Assembly (NCBI GenBank): GCA_026996955.1
Contig: JALWJV010000132.1
Span: 1-20,338, forward strand
DNA: 20,338 bases
Source of the DNA: Deltaproteobacteria bacterium
Lineage (GTDB): Bacteria > Desulfobacterota > Dissulfuribacteria > Dissulfuribacterales > QOAL01
Direction of reading: 5' to 3'
How positions within the stretch are numbered: the stretch's first letter is position 1; every line of letters begins with the position of its first letter. A program made the translations under genes and the position numbers. The notes beneath the pieces were generated by a model that was not told the origin of the DNA, searched no databases, and worked only from the letters and a program-made list of their open reading frames with translations. Shown piece by piece: positions 15,477-20,338 of the stretch.

Positions 15477-16892
15477 TTATGTGGCAGGCATCATGCCAAA
15501 CTCCTTCATCTTGTATAGCAGTGCAGGCAGGCTTATCTCCAAGAGACTGCATGCCTGTGTCTTGTTTCCCTTGGTGCGTTCAAGCGCCCGTTTTATAAGT
15601 TCCCGTTCAAGTACCTTGCTTGCCTTCTTTATAGACAGGTCAGTTGCATCCAGCCCGACCAGCCCGTCCACGTTTTCCTTGCTGATTGAAGTGTTCACCG
15701 ACGGCGGAAGGTCCTCTGCCTTTATCATTTTCCCGTCACTTAACACCATTGCCCGTTCGATTAAGTTTTCAAGCTCCCTTACGTTTCCTGGCCAGCGGTA
15801 ATCAAGCAGGATCTGCATGGCCTCCGGGCTGACTCCCTCAATGTTGGTATTAAGCCGCTTGTTGTATTTTTCAATGAAGTGATCAACCAGCAGTTTTATG
15901 TCTTCCTTGCGTTCTCTTAAAGGCGGAATAACAATGGACAGCACGTTGATTCGGTAAAACAGGTCCTCACGGAATCTGCCTTCGGCAACCGCCTTGGAAA
16001 GATCAATGGCCGTTGCTGCAATTATGCGCACATCCACCTTGATTGTCCTGGTATCACCAACCGGCCTGATCTCTTCTTCTTGAAGGACTCTGAGGAGTTT
16101 TACCTGGAGGGTGAGGGGCAGGTCGCCCAGCTCATCCAGGAACAGCGTTCCTCCGTTTGCCTCTTCAAAAAGTCCCTTTTTGCCCCGTACAGCATCAGTG
16201 AATGCACCCTTTACATGCCCGAAAAATTCGCTTTCAAGCAGGTTTTCCGGAATGCCGCCACAGTTTACAGGTATGAAAGGGGCATTTTTTCTGACGCTGT
16301 TAAAGTGCAGTGCCTTGGCAACCAGCTCCTTACCTGTGCCGCTTTCACCAGTGACAAGAACAGTGGTCTTGTAATCCTTTACCTTGTCAATAACCCCGAA
16401 GATGTGCTTCATTGCAGGGCTTCGGGCAATGATGTTCTGAAAAGAGTACTTCTGCTTGACCTCGTTTCTGAGAAGCTCGTTTTCTTTTTTGAGGCGAGCC
16501 TGCTCCTCTGCGCGCCTGAGCACAAAGAAAAGGTGTTCAGCAGTAACCGGCTTGTGAAAATAGTCAACTGCGCCCATGTGTATGGCCTCCATTGCCATAT
16601 CCACATCGGCCTTGCCTGACATTATAATGATATTGGAGTCAATGCCTGCAGCCTTTGCCTTCCTTAGGAAGTCAAGCCCTGTTTCCACATCCGGGTCATC
16701 TTCCGGGCCAAGAAAGACATCTGAAAGGATATGGTCGAATGGCTGCCTGACAGCCACAGACAGCGCTTCGTCAATATTGGCAGCCTGGACTACTTCGTAT
16801 CCTCCCTTTTTTGATGTAAGATAATCGCTTAAAAGTTTTCTTACCTCAAACTCGTCGTCAAGTATGAGTACGCGGCGTTTTTCCTTAGACAT
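15477..16892 (-). CDS. NtrC-family response regulator with altered GAFTGA and Sensor I motifs
   Basis: A 471-residue regulator: receiver domain (1-125), sigma-54 AAA+ domain (about 150-385) and C-terminal Fis-type helix-turn-helix (about 430-468, NKTQACSLLEISLPALLYKM). The receiver has acidic residues Asp12/Asp13, phosphoacceptor Asp58, switch Ser92 and Lys114. Walker A is GESGTGKE (182-189) and Walker B GGTLFLDE (246-253). Three things are odd. The sigma-54-contacting loop reads GAFTDA (228-233) instead of GAFTGA. The Sensor I position reads AATAIDL, with Ala294 in place of the usual Asn. The loop after Asp58 (VFLGPEDDPDVETG) is about six residues longer than usual. The start is the ATG at 16892 with AGGA upstream; the open frame upstream to 17033 overlaps pilD and is not used. 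It is 34 bp after pilD on the same strand. No histidine kinase is adjacent. Confidence 0.93.
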   Translation of the reverse strand: MSKEKRRVLILDDEFEVRKLLSDYLTSKKGGYEVVQAANIDEALSVAVRQPFDHILSDVFLGPEDDPDVETGLDFLRKAKAAGIDSNIIIMSGKADVDMAMEAIHMGAVDYFHKPVTAEHLFFVLRRAEEQARLKKENELLRNEVKQKYSFQNIIARSPAMKHIFGVIDKVKDYKTTVLVTGESGTGKELVAKALHFNSVRKNAPFIPVNCGGIPENLLESEFFGHVKGAFTDAVRGKKGLFEEANGGTLFLDELGDLPLTLQVKLLRVLQEEEIRPVGDTRTIKVDVRIIAATAIDLSKAVAEGRFREDLFYRINVLSIVIPPLRERKEDIKLLVDHFIEKYNKRLNTNIEGVSPEAMQILLDYRWPGNVRELENLIERAMVLSDGKMIKAEDLPPSVNTSISKENVDGLVGLDATDLSIKKASKVLERELIKRALERTKGNKTQACSLLEISLPALLYKMKEFGMMPAT

Positions 16893-16926
16893 GTCTTTCC
16901 TGATTAATAGTGTTGAATACGTTTGG

Positions 16927-17718
16927 TTATGCCTGGACTGTAAGTATGTCCAGATACCAGTTGATAATTTCCCTGCCGTAAAAAAGGTATAATATGGCTG
17001 CACCGGCAAGAAACGGGCCGTAAGGCACGGCAAAGTGTCTGTCTTTCTTGTTAAAAATAATTGTGATTATGCCCACCACCGAGCCTGCAAGGGCGCTGAA
17101 AAATATCACTGCAGGCACAGCCTTCCATCCAAGAAATGCCCCGATCATTGCAAGCAGTTTTATGTCTCCTCCTCCCATTCCTTCCCTTCCTGTAAAGAAG
17201 TAATAACCCCAAGCCACCAGGAACAGGATGCCGCCACCAAGCACAGCACCGGCAACAGAATCAAACCAGGTAATCCCGGGCAGAACGAATGATGCAGCAA
17301 TCCCAGCCGGTATGCCTGGAAGGGATATGACGTCAGGTATTATGTAGTGGCGCAGGTCAATAACGGTTACCACAAGTAGTGCGGAGAAAAACAGGCAGTA
17401 TATCAATGTGGCCGGGTTATAACCGAATTTCAGCCATATAAGCACGTAGAACAGTCCGTTGATTAACTCTATCAGGGGATATTGAATACTGATTTCTTTT
17501 TTGCAGTTTTTGCATTTTGCACCCAGCAGCAGATAGCTGACTACAGGAATATTTTCCCACCATTCAAGCCTGTGCCCGCAAGACGGGCAGGCCGAGGGAG
17601 GGGAAACTACGGACTTTCCCTGGGGCATGCGGAAGATGCAGACATTCAGAAAGCTTCCTATGCATGCACCTGTAAAGAATAAAAAAAGCCACGTTATCCA
17701 TTCCGGTAGTTCAATCAT
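16927..17718 (-). CDS. pilD: Prepilin peptidase / N-methyltransferase PilD (A24 family)
   Basis: A 263-residue inner-membrane enzyme that cleaves the leader of type IV pilin and type II secretion pseudopilins and N-methylates the new N-terminus. It shows the N-terminal GACIGSFLNVCIFRMP motif and a zinc-type pair of CxxC motifs (Cys44/Cys47 and Cys69/Cys72) of the methyltransferase domain. The two catalytic aspartates are Asp121 in VIDLRHYIIPD and Asp185 in GMGGGDIKL. About seven to eight membrane segments follow the usual pattern and the length is normal for the bifunctional form. It is preceded on the same strand by the cysteine-rich protein (77 bp) and followed by the NtrC-type regulator (34 bp). 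The ribosome site before the ATG at 17718 is weak. No pilin gene is in the window. Confidence 0.96.
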   Translation of the reverse strand: MIELPEWITWLFLFFTGACIGSFLNVCIFRMPQGKSVVSPPSACPSCGHRLEWWENIPVVSYLLLGAKCKNCKKEISIQYPLIELINGLFYVLIWLKFGYNPATLIYCLFFSALLVVTVIDLRHYIIPDVISLPGIPAGIAASFVLPGITWFDSVAGAVLGGGILFLVAWGYYFFTGREGMGGGDIKLLAMIGAFLGWKAVPAVIFFSALAGSVVGIITIIFNKKDRHFAVPYGPFLAGAAILYLFYGREIINWYLDILTVQA

Positions 17719-17750
17719 GTTTTGTTTTGTCCGCAGATGCGCATCAATTG

Positions 17751-17766
17751 AATGATCTAATGATCT
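17751..17766. repeat. Tandem 8-bp direct repeat upstream of pilD
   Basis: Two exact adjacent copies of AATGATCT (17751-17758 and 17759-17766) lie 33-48 bp before the pilD start. They could be half-sites for a regulator of pilD, but there is no further evidence. Confidence 0.35.
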
Positions 17767-17776
17767 GCTTCATTGC

Positions 17777-17795
17777 AAAATAAGCACATTATTTT
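17777..17795. repeat. Perfect AT-rich inverted repeat right after the cysteine-rich protein gene
   Basis: AAAATAA (17777-17783) and TTATTTT (17789-17795) are perfect inverted copies around a five-base loop. The repeat touches the last base of the TAG at 17796. On the minus strand it ends in TTATTTT, so it may act as a weak terminator or 3' end hairpin; being AT-only it could equally be an operator for pilD. Confidence 0.4.
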
Positions 17796-17999
17796 CTAAA
17801 GGATCCCACACATTATCTTGAAATTTCTGCACTCGTTCCTGTCTTCAAAGGGACATGGTTCGGAGAGAAACCATTTTCTGGACGGACACCAGAACCTCCC
17901 CTTAAAGGGCTCATTGCATCCGTCGATGGTGATTGCTCTGCGCTGTTTTGGCCCTGCGGAAACCTTGCCGTTGCTGATGCTAAATTTCCAAACCTTCAT
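17796..17999 (-). CDS. Small cysteine-rich protein of unknown function
   Basis: A 67-residue protein, MKVWKFSISNGKVSAGPKQR and onward, with five cysteines at 28, 38, 49, 57 and 64 spaced about 7-11 residues apart, and many aromatic and basic residues around them (FKGRFWCPSRKWFLSEPCPF). I do not recognise a family. It has no signal peptide or membrane segment, so the cysteines are more likely to bind metal (zinc or iron-sulfur) or act in the reducing cytoplasm than to form disulfides. The start is the ATG at 17999 because AGGAGG sits about eight bases before it; an in-frame ATG at 18032 has no such site. It lies between the PilZ protein and pilD on the same strand, 74 bp after the former and 77 bp before the latter. 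Confidence 0.75.
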   Translation of the reverse strand: MKVWKFSISNGKVSAGPKQRRAITIDGCNEPFKGRFWCPSRKWFLSEPCPFEDRNECRNFKIMCGIL

Positions 18000-18073
18000 G
18001 ATTTGCGCCTCCTTTACTCTTTTTATCGGCATGGCAAATGCGATATTAAAATTCAGGAGGCAGACGAGCGTCT

Positions 18074-18487
18074 TTATTCATGAGGGTCAGGCATTTTCAG
18101 TTCCTTGATTTTGCCTGCAGCCACCATCTGGTCATACTCTCCCTTTATCTCTTCCAGTGCAGGCAGTATCTTGACGAACTGGGCATAAATCCCGAAGTAA
18201 TCAGACTGGTCCTGTTCAAAACGTACCTGCACGAATTCAACGCCCAGGCCATCGTTATCCCTGCCCTTGTGCTGCACATAACCCTTCATTGCTATGACAC
18301 CGATCACAGGGAGCTCAAGCAGGATATCTGTGAGAAATCCCTCGGAGATGGCAGAAACGGTGTTGATAAAACAGCCATCAAGTGAAATATTGGTGGCATA
18401 TCCGTGCAGGTCGAATTCAGGGAAATAAACCCTGAGGCGAAGGTAGTAACGTTTGCTTTTTCTTCTTTCTCTGAAATCTGTAGCCAT
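18074..18487 (-). CDS. PilZ domain protein
   Basis: A 137-residue protein that is mostly one PilZ domain, the cytoplasmic c-di-GMP receptor module. The binding signature is present: RxxxR as RRKSKR (residues 8-13) and the (D/N)xSxxG motif as NISLDG (33-38). After it comes a beta-barrel pattern (YVQHKGRDNDGLGVEFVQV) and a helical C-terminal tail (FVKILPALEEIKGEYDQM) that could contact a partner. The start is the ATG at 18487 (MATDFRERRKSKRY) with a GGAAAGG site; the open frame extends to 18583, but that part does not look like PilZ and has no ribosome site. It is divergent from the second NtrC-type regulator and is the first of four minus-strand genes ending with the pilD-linked regulator. Control of pili or surface behaviour by c-di-GMP is inferred. 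Confidence 0.92.
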   Translation of the reverse strand: MATDFRERRKSKRYYLRLRVYFPEFDLHGYATNISLDGCFINTVSAISEGFLTDILLELPVIGVIAMKGYVQHKGRDNDGLGVEFVQVRFEQDQSDYFGIYAQFVKILPALEEIKGEYDQMVAAGKIKELKMPDPHE

Positions 18488-18580
18488 GAACCTTTCCCGT
18501 ATTCTTGAGAGGTTATAGTGAATGTTTAATTGTTTGCGCATGAGGGTTTGCGGCATTATTTTTTCGTGACAAAATGCCAT

Positions 18581-18602
18581 CAACCTACTTATCGACAGGT
18601 TG
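18581..18602. repeat. Inverted repeat in the divergent promoter region
   Basis: CAACCT (18581-18586) and AGGTTG (18597-18602) are perfect inverted copies separated by ten bases, between the divergent PilZ and NtrC-type genes. Operator-like spacing, but the arms are short and could be chance. Confidence 0.25.
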
Positions 18603-18664
18603 TTAAATGTTCATAAGCAGGTATTGTCCTCTGTATTTATGATGGTAGAAACAGTAACGTTCTC

Positions 18665-18680
18665 TGCATGTTCAGCGCCA
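18665..18680 (-). promoter_or_regulatory. Weak sigma-54-type promoter candidate for the PilZ operon
   Basis: On the minus strand the sequence TGGCGCTGAACATGCA has GG and GC ten bases apart and matches TGGC and TGCA of the -24/-12 elements. It would start transcription near 18654, leaving a long leader of about 167 nt before the PilZ ATG. The divergent gene encodes a sigma-54 activator, which makes the idea attractive but not proven. Confidence 0.3.
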
Positions 18681-18703
18681 GTAGTTTTGAATTTCGATTA
18701 CGG

Positions 18704-18716
18704 CTTCTTTAAGAAG
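18704..18716 (+). promoter_or_regulatory. Palindrome overlapping the ribosome site of the NtrC-type gene
   Basis: CTTCTT-T-AAGAAG is a perfect short palindrome whose right half runs into the Shine-Dalgarno sequence AAGGTGG. It could be a repressor half-site pair or pair weakly in RNA; it is too short to claim more. Confidence 0.2.
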
Positions 18717-18723
18717 GTGGTTT

Positions 18724-20082
18724 ATGGAAAAAGAAAATTTTCGCATTCTAATAGTCGATGATGAAAAACCCCTTGTAACCCTTTTTTCCCGAATTCTCAA
18801 AAAAGAGGGTTACAGCGTAAAGACTTCTACCAATCCCCTTAATGCTCTCAAGATATTCGAAGAGTTTTCTCCTAATCTGGTGGTAAGCGATTTGAAGATG
18901 CCGGAGATGAGCGGGCTTGAGCTTTTGAAAGAGTGCAAGAAGTTAAATTCTGCCGCTGATTTCATAATTCTTACCGCCTATGCCACAGTTGAGAACGCTG
19001 TTGAGGCAATGAAGAGTGGAGCCTTTGATTACCTTATAAAACCCCTGAAGCACCCTGATGAGCTGCGTATGGCTGCAAGCCGTGTAATGGAGCGGCAGAT
19101 GCTTAAAGGGAGCAGCGAGTTGTGGAGGGAGCAGCTTGCAGAGGGGCTTCCCCCGGTTGAGGTGGTCTTCTGTGGCATGGAGGATGTCTGGAGAGAGATT
19201 CAGCAGGTGGCAAACACAGATGCAACTGTCCTGCTTCATGGAGAGAGCGGCACAGGAAAGAGCCTCATTGCCAAGGTGATACATCATTTGAGCGGCAGGC
19301 AGGGGGGCTTTGTTGAGCTTAACTGCGCTGCAATACCTGAAAACCTTATTGAGTCCGAGCTGTTTGGTCACGAGCGTGGCGCCTTTACCGGCGCAGTAAA
19401 TACCAGGCAGGGCAAGTTTGAGCTTGCCCAGGATGGCACCATATTTCTTGACGAGATAGGCGAGATGCCAATGCCTTCACAGTCAAAGCTGCTCCGTGTT
19501 TTGCAGGAACGGGCCTTTGAGCGCGTGGGTGGAGCTGTAACTTTGACAACTAATGCAAGAATAATTGCAGCAACAAACCAGGATCTTGAAAAACGAATCT
19601 CTGAAAAAAAGTTCAGGGAAGACCTTTATTACAGACTGAATGTGTTCCCTGTTACCATTCCCCCTTTGCGAAGCCGCAAGGACAGCATACCAGTGCTGGC
19701 CAGTTATTTTGTAAAGGTTATCTCCTCAAAGATTGGTAAGACGCCGCCAGATATCAGTGATGATGTAATGGCGCAGCTTGAGGCCTACCAATGGCCCGGA
19801 AACATACGGGAGCTTCATAATGTCATAGAGCGCGCCCTTATTTTGTCCAGGGAGGGCGAGTTTAACCTTCCCTCTCTTACCGTTGGCTCCGGTGAAGACT
19901 CCCTGGCAGATGCAGACAGGCAGCATGAATTCGTGCCTAAACCCCTTGAGGAGCTGGAACGGGAGGCAATAGAGGCAACCCTTAAAAAAACCGGGGGGCA
20001 CAGGCGCAAGGCAGCAGAGCTTCTTGGCATATCTTTACGGTCCCTTCAGTATAAGATTAAGAATTACAAGATGAACAAATAA
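18724..20082 (+). CDS. NtrC-family sigma-54-dependent response regulator
   Basis: A 452-residue regulator of standard build. The receiver domain (1-120) has Asp12/Asp13, phosphoacceptor Asp56 (SDLKMPEMSG), switch Thr84 and Lys106. The AAA+ domain has Walker A GESGTGKS (173-180), an intact GAFTGA loop (219-224), Walker B GTIFLDE (238-244), Sensor I AATNQDL and the ending YQWPGNIRELHNVIERALIL. A Fis-type helix-turn-helix closes the protein (HRRKAAELLGISLRSLQYKI). It should open sigma-54 promoters when phosphorylated by a histidine kinase, which is not encoded next to it. The ATG at 18724 follows AAGAAGGTGG. It is divergent from the PilZ gene. The stop codon lies inside the left direct repeat of the palindromic element described separately. 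Confidence 0.95.
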   Translation: MEKENFRILIVDDEKPLVTLFSRILKKEGYSVKTSTNPLNALKIFEEFSPNLVVSDLKMPEMSGLELLKECKKLNSAADFIILTAYATVENAVEAMKSGAFDYLIKPLKHPDELRMAASRVMERQMLKGSSELWREQLAEGLPPVEVVFCGMEDVWREIQQVANTDATVLLHGESGTGKSLIAKVIHHLSGRQGGFVELNCAAIPENLIESELFGHERGAFTGAVNTRQGKFELAQDGTIFLDEIGEMPMPSQSKLLRVLQERAFERVGGAVTLTTNARIIAATNQDLEKRISEKKFREDLYYRLNVFPVTIPPLRSRKDSIPVLASYFVKVISSKIGKTPPDISDDVMAQLEAYQWPGNIRELHNVIERALILSREGEFNLPSLTVGSGEDSLADADRQHEFVPKPLEELEREAIEATLKKTGGHRRKAAELLGISLRSLQYKIKNYKMNK

Positions 20083-20317
20083 GGTAACGGTTCAGCGAAT
20101 TTATCTTAATAAGGTTGGTAAATGGTCTTATTTTTCCGTTCCGGAGAATAATTTCTTGTTTTTCTAAGGCTTGCTCAGCCAAAATCGCGAAACTCGCTCG
20201 TGCCTCGCTCAGACAGACGCGATTTTCTGGCTGCGCTTCGCCAAGAAAAACTACGAAATTCTTCAAAGTCACTCCAAAACAAGACCATTTACCACGCTGA
20301 ATAGATACCAAATAAGG
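20076..20317. repeat. 9-bp direct repeat flanking the palindromic element
   Basis: CAAATAAGG occurs at 20076-20084 and 20309-20317 in the same orientation. The left copy contains the TAA stop of the NtrC-type gene, so an insertion here would have left that protein intact. A third, shorter AATAAGG lies at 20108-20114. Confidence 0.45.
20084..20308. mobile_element. MITE-like noncoding palindromic element with flanking direct repeats
   Basis: The core is a long imperfect hairpin. The outer arms TGGTAAATGGTCTT (20116-20129) and its exact inverse (20281-20294) match 14 of 14. Middle arms around 20145-20164 and 20244-20263 match imperfectly, and inner arms AAAATCGCG (20181-20189) and CGCGATTTT (20218-20226) match perfectly around a 28-nt loop. 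Outside the hairpin, TTCAGCG (20091-20097) and CGCTGAA (20295-20301) are also inverted, and both ends read GTA...TAC. The whole is bracketed by direct copies of CAAATAAG(G) at 20076-20084 and 20309-20317, which could be a target-site duplication. No transposase is encoded; the short frames inside are by-products of the palindrome. It may also act as the terminator of the upstream gene. Confidence 0.55.
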
Positions 20318-20338
20318 GTTGTTCGTAACATTTTGCAG

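Noticed and set aside
15440..15500. A bidirectional terminator between the convergent rluB and regulator genes
   Set aside because: Only a four-base stem (CCAC/GTGG) with no T-run is visible; too weak to call.
16893..17033. A 47-residue N-terminal extension of the pilD-linked response regulator
   Set aside because: It overlaps pilD, has no receiver-like sequence, and a good ribosome site precedes the ATG at 16892, where homology to receivers starts.
18488..18583. A 32-residue N-terminal extension of the PilZ protein
   Set aside because: No PilZ-like sequence and no ribosome site; the ATG at 18487 has one and starts directly before the RxxxR motif.
20115..20300. Short open frames on both strands within the palindromic element
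   Set aside because: They are mirrored by the inverted repeat itself, lack ribosome sites and resemble no protein family.

Overview
The window looks like chromosomal DNA of a Gram-negative, probably anaerobic bacterium, most likely a Desulfobacterota (deltaproteobacterial, sulfate-reducer-like) genome. This is inferred from gene content, not proven: a GldA/GldFG/DUF4340 ABC cassette, tandem MoeA paralogues with one carrying a C-terminal PBP-like domain, a YeiH-type anion exporter followed by a UspA-like protein and HPr/EI, a DUF5610-like protein, and several sigma-54 activators next to pilD and a PilZ protein. There are no rRNAs, tRNAs, CRISPR arrays or transposase genes, and base composition looks even throughout.

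Layout. (1) 1-4464, minus strand: an operon of ABC ATPase, fused GldF-GldG permease/auxiliary protein and a DUF4340 protein cut by the window edge. (2) 4682-5271, minus: a RelE-type toxin followed by an HTH antitoxin; the toxin frame is broken at a run of nine A's. (3) 5391-8557, plus: two overlapping moeA-type genes, the second fused to a PBP-like domain, for molybdenum (or tungsten) cofactor assembly. (4) 8701-15458, plus: a 68-aa membrane protein, a YeiH-family exporter, a UspA-like protein, HPr, PTS enzyme I, HemW, a DUF5610-like protein and the pseudouridine synthase RluB. (5) 15477-18487, minus: PilZ protein, 67-aa cysteine-rich protein, prepilin peptidase PilD and an NtrC-type response regulator with unusual motifs. 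(6) 18724-20082, plus: a second, canonical NtrC-type regulator transcribed divergently from the PilZ gene. (7) 20084-20308: a noncoding, imperfectly palindromic element flanked by short direct repeats, sitting at the stop codon of the last gene.

How the parts fit. The first cassette is a self-contained ABC-2 system of unknown substrate. The moeA pair would serve molybdoenzymes. HPr and EI form a phosphorelay with no EII partner in view, which suggests a regulatory PTS. The right third combines pilin processing (PilD), c-di-GMP sensing (PilZ) and two sigma-54 activators, neither next to a histidine kinase, and so may be a surface/pilus regulatory neighbourhood. A sigma-54-like promoter is visible upstream of the DUF5610-like gene and a weaker one upstream of the PilZ gene.

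The most interesting points are the MITE-like element at the right end, the toxin frameshift in A9 with a possibly leaderless start, the response regulator with altered GAFTGA and Sensor I residues and an enlarged receiver loop, and two uncharacterised small proteins. No gene cluster here can be called a new system with confidence.
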